This document shows positions 10,884 to 21,850 of a stretch of 64,000 bases of DNA, one piece after another. The notes under the pieces were generated by a model. The model did no database searches. It had not been told where the DNA came from and saw nothing but the letters and a program-made list of their open reading frames with translations. Numbering within the stretch: position 1 is the stretch's first letter; each line of letters opens with the position of its first letter. The position numbers and the translations under genes were made by a program. The stretch is from contig OX235267.1 of the NCBI GenBank assembly GCA_944472135.2, forward strand, positions 16,227,452 to 16,291,451, in the 5' to 3' direction. Source of the DNA: Trichobilharzia regenti (Eukaryota; Platyhelminthes; Trematoda; Strigeidida; Schistosomatidae).

Positions 10884-11615
10884 AGTGGGCCTCCTTGTTG
10901 GATACCATTGGACACTGAATTATTTTCTGTACAAGCAAGAGGTAACGCCATCCTTGTTTATTCTGATTTGTTATTCGATCGAAGTCAACACAGTAATTCC
11001 TAACCACCCCTACACGGCCTAAACGAATTTTATCGATTCAGTCTGCAATGTACTAACAAGGCTAGGAAACTCATTATCACCTTAAGTCAGGATATCTAAG
11101 GGGAGATGTTTTGGACCACAGCACTGAGGAACATTACAGAGAAACCAATTCATTCATTCGTGGTTACAGATACGTTTTGTTAACTAGTGAATCCCACTGT
11201 CAGGAGGCATGGAACCTAGATCCAGGTTATCTAGCCAATTGGTTCCAATTGTCTATCATTACATCCTACATAAGTTGGAAGGCGGGAACAACTGAGTAGG
11301 CTGTTGTGAAAATCTGAAATTGATTTCATAATTTGTGGGTTGGTTGTGTAGAATTTATTTATTTTTTTATTTTTCAAATTATTCCGCCTACTATTTAGTC
11401 TCCATTTATATATGTGTGTAATATAAACAAGATTTATTCGACAGATTAATGAACAGTTTGTTAGATATTTCGACTGAAGTGAACTGGTATTCAAAGTTGT
11501 TTCGAGAGAGAGGGAGAGAGCCATACAGGTAGGAGGAGAGGGTGAATGATTTCATAGGTAATATTTGATAATGGATTAATATGACAGCTGGGGAACAGTT
11601 GGTATCACCGAATAT
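10884..11615 (-). repeat. Large inverted repeat, right arm
   Basis: Reverse-complement partner of 9658-10408. Compared with the left side, the outer boundary near 11615 appears to lack roughly 130 bp of RT-coding sequence. Confidence 0.85.
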
Positions 11616-12840
11616 ATACAGAAGATTTGAGCTCCCTGATATCACATAAATTCGAGGAGTCAGTGGCGAGGACCAACAATTTGTCAGAAGATGTAGGAAG
11701 GGTTCAGAGGAATTCAAATGAATATCGGGAAGACATAGGCGAAGAACATAATCAGCCTATCTGCCGAGTATGTCAACAACAGCAACTACAAGCACGAATC
11801 ACTATCAACGGAATGCATTTGACAGTGGTTACTTATCACTTCACTTCAGTTATCTAACCTTCATAGAATCTTTTTGACTGCAGGTGGTAGTGTGGTGAGA
11901 GCAGGCTGCTAGCCAATCGGTAGACATCAATCTACGTCAATGTCTAGGTCACTAATATTGGCCGTGAGAAAATATGAGCAAGGTTGATTCAACAACCAAT
12001 CACAACAATTTTAACGTGGTTAAATATGATTCGCAGATAGATGGCTCCACTTTTCGATGGTCACCCGGAACAACCAATCAGAAGCCTGCGTTTGTCTGCC
12101 TAACTTTTGGTAAACAACCAATCAGAAGACTGCCTTTGTCTACATGAATAAGCTATAATAATTCATGTGAAATGTATATAAATACGTGTTGATTTCCGCA
12201 ATAAAACGATCTTTTGCCGGCCCTTGTCTTCTGTTGTTTCAGTAGCACAGATGATGTCAAAAATAGCCGAAATCGGAAACGCGCAACAGACATTGATTAC
12301 TCTGAAGTCAGTGTGTAGAATTGCTCCGTACTAAGTACAGTGATTGAAATTCGAATTGTGTTCTACAGCAATCTGGTTAAGTCAGCCATTCAGTGAGTGA
12401 TTCTCCTACATTGGTAAGAAACTTGGTGAATGCACCACGTGTATGATTTGCAACAGACTAGTGTAGACTTTTATCGTCAACTGCCTTATCTGACTGTAAA
12501 CTGATTATGAGATAGCCAGCAGAAGGGATTGGAAGCAAGAGACTCTGGGAATCAAGTAATGTAAAAGTTGTCGGTTAAGGAATATGCCGAGGAAGATGGA
12601 GGTGGATCTGACAGACGTTGCTGACAGCTATGTGTTGTACTTCACGCCATTGTTTTCGTTGATTTTATTGTGAATGGGAAACAGCGTGCTCATTGTTGGA
12701 GAGTTGCATGAAGATCGTGTGAGGAGTAGTTGACAGTCCCTTCCTAACTGTTGGGTCAGGTGAATAGGACTGGAGAAAGCCATATGAACTGGATGTTTGA
12801 TGTCTTAAACTTATTTTCTACGCATAACTCAAAGGAGTGA
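11616..12840 (+). pseudogene. RTE/SR2-like LINE remnant split by a solo LTR
   Basis: Before the LTR the frame reads SHKFEESVARTNNLSEDVGR, then ICRVCQQQQLQARITINGMH, the post-palm region of RTE proteins. After 12242 the same region continues with the C-terminal domain, heavily broken. The LTR at 11891-12241 interrupts it. Confidence 0.7.
11891..12241 (+). mobile_element. Solo LTR with 4-bp TSD
   Basis: A 351-bp TG...CA unit (tgtggtgagagc ... gttgtttca) flanked by GTAG at 11887-11890 and 12242-12245. It contains three CCAAT motifs (11996, 12074, 12118), a TATA-like box (tatataaata, 12175-12184) and AATAAA at 12200, the expected U3/R signals of an LTR. No internal gag/pol sequence is attached, so it is a solo LTR left by recombination. 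The family also occurs at 27966, 31286, 37000, 40450 and 55801. Confidence 0.85.
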
Positions 12841-13013
12841 TAATATCAACAATTTTTATCGTATATTTAAATCTTGGATTTGAAAACGTATCAAGAACCA
12901 GACTGACACCGACAGATCAGTAATATATAAACATTGCACAGACATCTGTCAAGTCAAGCCAATTATTGATTTTATCCCTGTTAGATAATTTATACTTTAT
13001 CTTCTTAATTAAT

Positions 13014-13340
13014 CTTCAAGTGTTGGTCCACAGTAATTTAATGATTGATTTCAAGTTTGGTAACTGTTTGATACGTCAGTTACAGATCCGTCAAAAATTA
13101 GGGAGTTCCGAGTAGTCCGTACGCACCTGTAATCCTACCTAGCAGGGATTGAACTCAGATCTTTCAGCTTACAAGGCGAGTTCATTGACTGTTCATTCAG
13201 GCATAGATGGTAGAACTTAGAGTTGATGGGTCATTGACTCTCTACCCAGTGGATAAATGGTCAATGAGCACACCTTATAGCCTGAAGGTCGCATTTTCGA
13301 CTCCTATTATGGTCATCTGTATTTACTACTCAAGAGACTC
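13014..13340. repeat. Old family A SINE head-to-head pair
   Basis: A minus half (about 13014-13205, starting 'ttcaagtgttggt') is followed by a short plus half (about 13225-13320, 'agcctgaaggtcgcattttcg'). Both are strongly diverged and the hammerhead core is unrecognisable. Confidence 0.5.
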
Positions 13341-14052
13341 GAGCAAACATGAAGCAGTTGTCAACTACTCCATGATTTTCAATGATTCTCTATTCTAAGT
13401 GTCGTCAGTTCATCATCGAATGTCAAATCACATCCAAATTAAGTTTATTAATCAAAGATAAAATTGTTTAGCACTTGGATTTAGTTAATTACTTTTTGAT
13501 TTCAAAATCCCGGCGTTTTTCTAAAACTGACATGTCATGAAAGTATGCAATCAAAATCAAAATTTCATGCGATTCTTCCCATTAATAAACTTGAACAAAG
13601 CAAGAATAACAATTGTACCAGGATAATATGAGCTCATCTCTTATTATTTCGAGGATTCTTCTCAACTGATTACAACCTGAACGTTGAAAATTATGAACAT
13701 ACTTTTCCACGATCATAAGGAGTAATTGGTAGGAATTAAAAGTAACATTAGTCCGGAATGATTTAACTGATTAGGAGTTACAAACACTGACTATTTATAG
13801 TTTAGTTAGACAATTAGACTTGGAAACAAAAAAACAGGGTTGTGTTTATATGTGTGTGTATAGAAACAAGGTTTAGCTAGAAACAGCATAACAAAAAAGT
13901 AGATTATGTAAATAAAGAAAACGTCTTATCTAATAGCCAATAGAAAAAAGGAAAGAAAAGAAACAACGTAGGGTGAGTCATGTTTAGATGAGAGAGTAGA
14001 GTTTTCTAAACATGAAAAAGGGGATTTATGAGAGTTGTACTTTTTTTATCAC
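13341..14052. other. No recognised feature
   Basis: AT-rich sequence. No supported gene, repeat family or RNA was seen. Confidence 0.4.
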
Positions 14053-14300
14053 CAGGGCAGTGCGTCGGCAGCATAGCGGCTAGGACGCTCGCAGGCCATG
14101 CACATAGTCCGGGGTTCGATTCCCGGCCGACGCACTCCTTTACCTCGCTAAGCCAGAAATAGTTCTTCTAAAGAGGAAAGGTTGGGCATGAGGCTAGCAA
14201 CCCCATCCTATAAAATAAACACTGCCACAGAAACTTCAAGCGACTAGTTTGGGGCCCTATGTTCCACTGGGGAACGTCAAGGAAAAAAATCAGGGCAGTG
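14053..14300 (+). mobile_element. Family B tRNA-derived SINE with TSD
   Basis: The SINE body is about 14063-14290, flanked by CAGGGCAGTG at 14053-14062 and 14291-14300. The head is tRNA-like, with A-box-like 'tagcggctaggacgctcg' and B-box-like 'ggggttcgattcccg'. A unique body and a tail 'ccactggggaacgtcaagg' plus an A-rich end follow. Transcription by RNA polymerase III is the expected mode for such a head. Confidence 0.85.
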
Positions 14301-14571
14301 CAAGATTCACCACTGTCTCTTTCTGTGGACATAGATTTGGTTTAAATCGTTTGATGGCAATTGCTTCAGCAAAGCGTAGCAAGCTAGGTTTCTTTTGCAT
14401 GTTGATTATTTTGATCGACTTCAGGTTGTCTACAATATGACCAGTGTCCAATAGATGACGAGCGATCGTACTGTTTAATGCTTGCGGATCCTTCAGTCTA
14501 AAAAATTCCCTCAATAGGTGTTTCGTCACTGTGCTTTTGAAATTCTTCAGTAGTCTCCATACATGACCCAA
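14301..14571 (-). pseudogene. PLE C-terminal GIY-YIG tail fragment
   Basis: An open stretch reads LLREFFRLKDPQALNSTIAR, then HLLDTGHIVDNLKSIKIINM, ending FKPNLCPQKETVVNLALP. This matches the segment after the GIY-YIG motif in other PLE copies (compare SSIAKHLIEMNH at 36400). The catalytic GIY part is missing. Confidence 0.75.
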
Positions 14572-14815
14572 CTAGAGAGCATGGGGGAGGGGGGGTAAAC
14601 GTGAGATTGGTGTGTTAATGAAGTGAATATCTTGTTGTTCATCTTTGCTGTCTCAAAATACCATACTACGTAATTTTTAATTCCCAATTATCTAAGTCAC
14701 GAAGTCTGTAAGTGTGTGTATGCTCTTATATTCAAATTATCAACAGAGCTGCAAATGTGTTCGCAGTATATTGACCACTAAAATGCTCAAAACATAACTG
14801 ACAATTCTTAACTGT
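14572..14815. other. No recognised feature
   Basis: Short non-genic stretch. Confidence 0.3.
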
Positions 14816-15010
14816 AGTAATAGTATGCTTCCCTCCAACCACACACGTTGGTTTGCCGGATTCGATTACCCATCGACGCATTGTTAAACCTCACTTAGCT
14901 GGTTGTGTAAGCACATGAATATAAGGGAATGTTGAATGTTTGAGACTAGCAATTCCACTCCACTGATGGAGTCTCAAAAGTTCTATATCCCACTAAGAAT
15001 AGGGCTTTTT
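14816..15010 (+). repeat. Degenerate family B SINE
   Basis: 'gccggattcgattacccatc' and 'cctcacttagctgg' align by eye with the family B head and body. The tail is decayed. Confidence 0.45.
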
Positions 15011-15149
15011 CTCCTAATATCGGTTTCTTAGAGGAGAGAGTAACTCTGGAATAATTCATAACCCCTACCCTCATTACATTAGAATACCTGAAAAATTCTT
15101 CTGCCAGAGGTAATGTCTGTTACATTATTATTATTCTGTTGGGTTTCAA

Positions 15150-16395
15150 GTGGAACATAGGGATTCAATGACATATCTTCACTTTCTTCTGTTCTGTTCT
15201 CTGCTGTCCTCTTCAGCTGACCATACCCACGATTACTGCTCATAATCTCTCATCTCCTCCTCATCATCATCCTCACCAACAACCATCTCTCTCATGTAAA
15301 CCTTGCACTGACAACTCACTCGTCACTTCCTATTTAGATTCTACTCGAGCAATGGCTTGCACTGTGCGCAATGTTATTCGACTGACGGACTCTTCAGTGG
15401 CGTGCATGCTTGGTGCATCTTCATTTCCTGTTATGTATTTTTTGGATAATCAGCCCTTGGCTGGTTTGTGCATCATCAGAATTTCTTGTTACCGTTCCCT
15501 TCTGACCTGCTGTTAGATCTTCAGTATAGAGGCAGCCAGCGAAGTGGGCAGCTGTTGATAGAAGTCTGCACTAGCCAGTTGCAAATCTTTTTCATGAGTA
15601 ACTGACACGCAATACAATTCTCTGTCCCGTATAGAAGAGGTGACTGACTGATTGACTTGTCATTTGTGTTGAATAGAATCCGAATCTTGTTCTTCATGCT
15701 GGCTGGCTGGCTAGCTTTGACATCTTCATCCGTGCTGTCTGACTGCCTGCCTGCCTGCAACTGAAACCGTGCTGGCTTCCTAGACAGATAATCAAGGCAG
15801 GAAGTGACCTCTTTCAAATCTCTCCCGTTGATGGTGATTGCTGCTGGGTGTTGTTCTTGATGTTGGTGGTGTGGTTGGTTGGGTATCTTTATAACCTCCG
15901 TGTCTCCACCTTCTCTTTGTTAACCTGGAGTCAGCCCATCTTCACTGCCTGCCTGTTTATTCTTCCAGTTTGTTGCTTTTCACTGCCTGCACGTCTTTGA
16001 ATTCATGTGTGTGTGTGTGACACTAAACATGAATCAACCACACGCGAAATCCACATTTTCCAGAGTCTTTTTATCGGTTAGTCCAACGTATTCTTGCTTT
16101 CTCACTCACTCCTTGTACACACAGTCTGACGCATAACCCAGTCAGTCAACCACAATCAAGAATATCATCGTTGGTGATAATAGGCATCCCTATCTTACTC
16201 ATGTATTCACTTCGAACGCCTCGCTGAGTTTTCCATTGTGAGTCACCTAACACGTGGCAGGTATTGTCATATAGTCAGCTTTTGAATAAGGTTGATGAAG
16301 ATTTGGTCACTGTAGTCTCTAGTGTTGAAGTAGTTTCTAAACTACTTCTCCTTCAACGCTGTCTGTCGAGGGCCTTTTGGAAGTCGGTAAAGTAC
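15150..16395 (-). pseudogene. RTE/SR2-like LINE remnant
   Basis: The minus strand carries the RTE 3' half. It runs from the tail motif at about 15155 (gtggaacatagg on the plus strand) back to an RT-core trace FQKALDRQR near 16375. The stretch 15817-15521 stays open. Numerous frameshifts. 'tgcctgcctgcctgc' sits at about 15745-15760, close to where other copies have CCTA repeats. Confidence 0.65.
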
Positions 16396-16427
16396 AGGTA
16401 CAGGTACAATTTGTTACATGGCTGGTG

Positions 16428-16745
16428 TTAACTAGCATGAAGACTCATCCAACCTCCTCCTTAGAAAAGCATACTTTTAATCATGAAGGAATTCATGTCC
16501 TTCTTAGATTTGAACCTAGGTCATCCAGTTCCCCCAATCAGTCTGCAAGAACATCGGGGACTAGACCCATGAAATTATAGTCCTACAAAAGGTCAACCAT
16601 AGGCCGAACAGTTCAATGGTAACGTCTCTGACTGCGAGTGATGTGGGCTCGAGTCTCAGAGACTGCGGATACGCCTTACTGACGATTGTCAACAAACACG
16701 AACCTATATACGATGAGGCTTCCTATCGATTTTCTCCAACAATCT
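16428..16745. repeat. Head-to-head SINE pair (family D-like)
   Basis: A minus copy (about 16430-16565, B-box-like sequence around 'tttgaacctagg') faces a plus copy (about 16598-16745). The plus copy keeps a tRNA-like head ('agttcaatggtaacgtctct'), a B-box-like 'gggctcgagtctcag' and a decayed hammerhead, 'gccttactgacgattg'. The core CUGACGA is retained, but stem II and GAAA are lost. Confidence 0.55.
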
Positions 16746-16769
16746 AATAACATCACTCAGAATGCATTG

Positions 16770-17945
16770 TGATAGTAAGCCACCTGGTGGTATGTTGGCC
16801 ATATCGCAAATTTAGGTTGATATTGAAAGGGACTGAATTGTTACCAAAGGAGAGGGGGAAAAATCTCGTTGACTTAGAGTATGCAGATGATACAGCCCTC
16901 GCTCCTAGGTGAAGACGCTGACAAAATAGGGCGGAGTCTTCTGAATACCTTGAGCAGCGAGCAATCTGCAAATCTTCCTTCCCGACAAATGTAAGGAGTT
17001 GCTACAGGACTGGACTACTTCGACTCCTAGCTTAAGGTTAAGGAGTAGAGTGGTAGAATGTGTTGATCGCTTCGCTCATTTGATGAGTTGATTCAGCGAA
17101 TGCTAGCGGGTTGATCGCTGACGAAATCTTAGCACAGATACAGAAATCTTGTTTGGCATATGCCTGCTAACTTACGCCACGCCGGCTGTCAACCGAAAGG
17201 TGTGCGTACCGCTCAGCCGTTTGCGCTATCTTCCTTTATCACTGTGAAATAGATATGGCCAGGAAAGTGGGAGACATGAAAATCCTGGCTAGTTTTCGTT
17301 GAACATAGGTGTCTCCGTTCTGTCTCCTGTGTTAGATGGTGCTTTAATAAGATGAGCAATATTGAAGTTAGGCATCAGTCGAGTACTAGGTAGGTGGGAG
17401 GGGGAATCAAATGACGAGGTTGTGAAGTTACATCGATTGAAAGAGATGGTTAGGACATGTGCTAGATACGCCTAACCATGGCCTTTTTCGACAGTAAGCA
17501 GTGTTAGCGGCTGACATAGGATAAGGTTGGAAAAGAGTTAGCTAGAGGTGGTAGAACCAAAACATGGCTTCGTCAGTCAATCAAATAAATGCACAACAGT
17601 TAATTTAAGCTGGTCAACCAGGCACAAGTAGGAGGTGCAGATTTACTGACTTGACTGGTTGGCGTCTTCGGAATGATAAAAATCAATAGCTGTAACTGAA
17701 GACAACTGGTAATATGGCTCAAAATAGTTCTCGAAGGCTGGCGCAGATGCATTCACTCTTTGTGATTTATAATATCCAATAAAATTCTATTGTTCTTCAT
17801 ATTACTATTCCTTTCGCCTCATATTTCTGTTTATTACATCTCTCTTTACTCTCTTCTCTTGCTTTGTGTGAGACATGGAGGGAGTGTGGCAACTTGAAAT
17901 GCTGCACATCTGTACAAAGTTCTACGTTGAAAACAATTAGTCAGT
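16770..17945 (+). pseudogene. LINE RT-to-3'-end remnant (second LINE family)
   Basis: The frame DLEYADDTALAPR at about 16868-16910 is the RT catalytic box. It is followed by LINE C-terminal pieces (KRWLGHVLDTPNHG) and the terminal NMAQNSSRRLAQMHSL near 17715-17760, then a 3' untranslated segment shared with 8975-9240. Stops and frameshifts throughout. Confidence 0.65.
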
Positions 17946-18335
17946 CAGTCTTGATACTGAAGACCAGATTACCGGTCAGAAAGGTTCAACAACAAGCAAG
18001 GACTCTAAGGACAAAACAACCAAAAATTGACTACCTGACAAATATGCAGAAGAAAATAGAGATGAATCAAGCACGCACATACACACACACACTGAGAAAC
18101 CCAATGAGTGACACCTCGCACCAGACATAACTTCGAATGAAACCAATCAGTTAGAACCAATTAATCGGGTTGAGGTCTGATAGTGACATACAGAAGAGGA
18201 GATAACAGTTTATGGACAGTTGTGGAGCTGCTAGCTATGAGTTACTACAGATAACAGAGTGAAGTAGAGATATGCTCCGGTTGATGACCTATGTCCTACT
18301 CAGAAGTCGATGGAATAAAACAAAAGTGTGCTTTG
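17946..18335 (+). pseudogene. RTE/SR2-like LINE 3' fragment
   Basis: The segment 'atatgcagaagaaaatagag', then HTLRNPMSDTSHQ, corresponds to 'MQEKVEMDWTLTGE' near 50365-50405 in the longer RTE copy. It lacks the RT core. Confidence 0.5.
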
Positions 18336-18667
18336 GTTTTACAACCTTTTAACTTTTTTTTGTCAGCTTTATACCATTCTTATTCGATTTGAATTCCAAA
18401 TTTGTCAATGCACAATTGTGTTTAAATTTACCTAGCTTTTATTTTTGCTGTTGACTATACGCATAAATCAGATCTCAGTAGGTAGGTGGGTTTTATTTTT
18501 CCGGCTTATTTGTTTTAAACAAGACGCAACCGACACTTAATGTTTGATAGACACATAAACAACGCAATCCTATTGGTTGATTTTTCTTATTTTGAACCAT
18601 TTGGTGGAAATAACCAATCAAAATAAAGAATTTGAATGACACAATAATTAACAACTAGAATACACCA

Positions 18668-18703
<36 letters not shown>

Positions 18704-19066
18704 GTAAGGCTGTGCACTAAATATGTTGCTTTTTTCTTTAATTACCGGCTGTTATTGATATTGTTATATACTGAATCAAATGAATTTTAAGCTAACGGAT
18801 TGGTACCAGTTAAAGAATTATTTTTGAAAATCACAATAATGAGTACTAAAGATCTGTTTCGTCCTTGTCTGTGACTCTACAACAATACCATGCATAACTT
18901 TGTCACCAAGGCTTCAATCTCCATGTAGCCATTAGGGTTGCAGTATTCTTGAATGCTACATCCATCTATTTATCCATTATGAAACTATACAGTTTCATTG
19001 TGTAGTTGACTTCTAAGGTACGCTGAACTTTATTTATTTTTATTCCTTGAGTTTCGAATAAAACTA
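18336..19066. other. Non-genic, with (ATT)n microsatellite
   Basis: Contains an (ATT)n tract at about 18667-18702. No gene or other repeat family was recognised. Confidence 0.5.
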
Positions 19067-20115
19067 TTATTATTATTCTTTCCTTTAATTCCTAGAGGAA
19101 CATAGGGCTTCAGAGTGATGTCACTTGATGGTTTTCTCAGAGTATGATCAATCCAACTCCATTTCTTCTTGCTTATTTGTTGTACAATTGGTTCCTGCTG
19201 CGTTGGTTCGCTCCTAGAGATCTCTGTTGCTGATCTTTTCTGGTCGGCCGGCCATCTGATATTGAATAGAACTGAGCGAAGAAAGGTGTTGATGAAGGCA
19301 TGTAGTTTGTTCGAATTGCTTTTCATGACACGCCAAGTACTTGATCCATACAGCAAGCAGCACTAACTTCTCATTGGAGTTGAAAACCCGGATCTGATTT
19401 TCATTTTCATGCTGAATGCTGAGTGTTGACCTTCACACAGACTTGAGAGAAATGAAAGCTTGCCTTACTTTCCTGATCCTCACTGCTTTCATATCCTCAT
19501 CAGTTCCGTCCGCCTGTAGTTGAAACGATGCTTCCCAGGTAGGTAAAGGAGGTTGTTTTTTTCAGGTTCCTCCCATTTATGCTGGTTGTTGCCTGTTGCT
19601 GTTGGTGTTAACCAGGAATCTTATCACCTCTGTTTTCTCTATGTTTACTTGGAGTTCTATCTTTGATGCTTCTTCTGTCAACTTGGGAAATCAGACATAT
19701 ATATATATATATATATCATATCGGCGAAGTCCAGATTCTCCAAGTTTTTTGTGTGAGTCCATTTTATGTCTGTTTCCCGTTACCCGCCACTGTCTGTCTG
19801 TCACATTATCTAGTCTACCGTTCTCAATCAGGGGAATCATTGCAGATAGTAGTGGGCAGCCAGCCAACCGTGTCTTACTCCCGTCTCCACTTCTTCAAAT
19901 GATTCCATGAGTTTCGCATTGTGGATTGCTTGGTATGCAGTGTTATCGTACAACTGTTGGATGAGATGTAAAATTGTTGGCGGGACCGCTTGGTAGTAGC
20001 GGAGTAGATTCCAAATCACCTCTCGATCGACATTGTCGAAGGCCTTTTCAAAGTCGATGAAGTTAAGAGAGAGAATGGTGTGACTGCCATTCGAAGCTCT
20101 GTTTAATGATAATCT
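19067..20115 (-). pseudogene. RTE/SR2-like LINE remnant
   Basis: The stretch 20127-19837 encodes ILSLNFIDFEKAFDNVDREV, the RT fingers/palm signature of the RTE group, followed by VETGVRHGW. From 19356 down to 19070 the C-terminal part reads FINTFLRSVLFNIRWPADQK. A TA dinucleotide tract interrupts it at about 19688-19713, and a short aggtaggt seed lies at about 19539. Confidence 0.75.
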
Positions 20116-20239
20116 GTAGTGTGCCAATTTTATTTGAATACAAACTTAAGGTTTTAATGACCGTAGTATCTTACACCAAAGCTTCCTTTCTCAGATTTAC
20201 TAATGACTAGTATACTAGACAAGGTTTCCTGTGATAAGT

Positions 20240-20650
20240 ACTTTGGCCAGGGAATTGATACCTGCACCACATGTGTGGAGCATTTTACCACTGAAAAACC
20301 AATGCTGACCTTTATTGAAGATCAAATGGCTGGCCAGAAAGAATTAGCAACAAGAAACTTGGGCAAGGAACGAATTAACCAAAATCTATTGTACAGTAAA
20401 TATTCTGAATAGAGACGATACGGATCAGACACGCACTTAGGGGAGACATTTGGAGGACATCAAATGCCAAGCAAACCGTCAAGTGTAAACGGAATGGGAA
20501 ACGAAGAGTGAGATGTTGGCTTGACGGTGATATGCAGCGACGATAGACTATGAGCATTCGTACGGCCAACTGAAGACGACCTTAGTGATTAGGACAAAGT
20601 GAAGATGTGCTTTTGAAGCTCTATATTCCACTCGGGACCCAGGAGAACAA
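20240..20650 (+). pseudogene. RTE/SR2-like LINE 3' fragment
   Basis: The frame EDQMAGQKELATRNLGKERI corresponds to the RTE C-terminal domain (compare NQMAGPERITNKKLWAQPNK at 50280). It ends with 'ctatattccactcgggaccc', the usual 3' end of this family. Confidence 0.65.
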
Positions 20651-20980
20651 TAACAATCTCTGAATAGGAGATAAAGACGAGTAACTATTACATTCGAAAC
20701 AGTATAATTTTCACCCCCTCTTTTGATTTCATATATGAGACTGTGTTGATGATTGCATTTATGAATGAACGAGTGGTATACACTAATTAATCAATCGATT
20801 TTAACAGACCATACCAGTGATGGATTCCTTATTGGATAATCCATAAATTGCTATCCTTATGGAGGGGGGGGGGGAAGTGGATAACTATATTTACACGAAT
20901 TTTTGCCATATTTAATTTGGACAAGATAATGTGCAACAATTTAGACGAAATGCACAATAGAATAATATCACTTTTTTATT
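20651..20980. other. No recognised feature
   Basis: Non-genic. A run of nine to ten G lies near 20864. Confidence 0.3.
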
Positions 20981-20984
20981 TATT

Positions 20985-21165
20985 TATTTTTTGATTACAG
21001 CTTGATGCCACACTGTATTTTCGGTACAAGTATCGAATTTTCAGCCTGGATATCGGTAGCCAAATTTTGCAGGCCGACCATAGATATCAGGTGTGCGTCG
21101 GCAGGGGACCGGACCATGCGCATGGTCGGCGAGAATCCTAGCCATTGGTATAATTGCCAGGCTTT
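20985..21165 (-). repeat. Family C tRNA-derived SINE
   Basis: Minus-strand copy of the family at 56552-56755: a tRNA-like head with 'ccatgcgcatggtccggtcc', body 'ccgatatccaggctgaaaat' and tail 'gcatcaagctgtaatc' with an A-rich end. The B box is damaged. Confidence 0.65.
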
Positions 21166-21684
21166 CATTGTCTCCCTAGACAACGTCTCTCTATCTTTTG
21201 ACATGGTATACACTTCTTTTTATATCAATGCATTTGAACGACTGGCGATATCACTTCGACTGGAAAAATGTAAAGGTCCTAAACAATACGACGGTCGGGG
21301 ATAAGGGGGTTGGGGGAGCCCCACAGGAGAATATCTGAGAAGACGCCTACTCGAATCAGTTCGTTTAGATCAAATTTTACCAGTTTAATAAGCATTCAAT
21401 TATAAAAACGTAAGGCCAGATGTTAAAACGATAAAATTATCAATGCAATAATAAAAAAATCTCTATGGGTCAACGAATCACATTCAGGAAGAACATTTCT
21501 CTTCGTCTTCTTAAAAATTCTATAAAATTTTATTTTGCATTTCAGATTTAGTGATAAATATGTTGCGTAGCAGGAAGATGAAAACTTTGCATTGAAAGCA
21601 CAGATGCCAACAACAGCAGCCTGCAAAAAGTCATCTATTAAATGTTCTATCCTATTGGCCCAGTAGATGATAAATGCATCGGTA
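21166..21684. other. No recognised feature
   Basis: Non-genic, AT-rich. The small open stretches show no domain. Confidence 0.3.
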
Positions 21685-21850
21685 GGTAGCTCAATGTTAG
21701 CATGCTCACTGCCAGCCAACCACATTGCATGTGATCCGGGATTTGACTCCTAGTCAACGGATGCATTCCCCTTCCCTCCCCCCAAAAGACAACACCTCTT
21801 AACCAAGAGTAAGCCAGCCGGTAAGTTAGGAAAGATGGACACAAGGTCAG
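21685..21850 (+). repeat. Degenerate tRNA-like SINE (family B-related)
   Basis: 'taggtagctcaatgttagca' and 'gatccgggatttgactccta' resemble the A- and B-box regions, and 'aagccagccggtaagttagg' matches the family B body. Confidence 0.45.

Noticed and set aside
9992..11299. Two identical 62-codon open frames as a duplicated gene
   Set aside because: They are the two arms of the inverted repeat, made of retroelement sequence. No gene signal accompanies them.
14063..14140. Possible tRNA gene
   Set aside because: A- and B-box-like motifs belong to the family B SINE head. No complete cloverleaf with acceptor-stem pairing was found, and the body and TSD identify a SINE.
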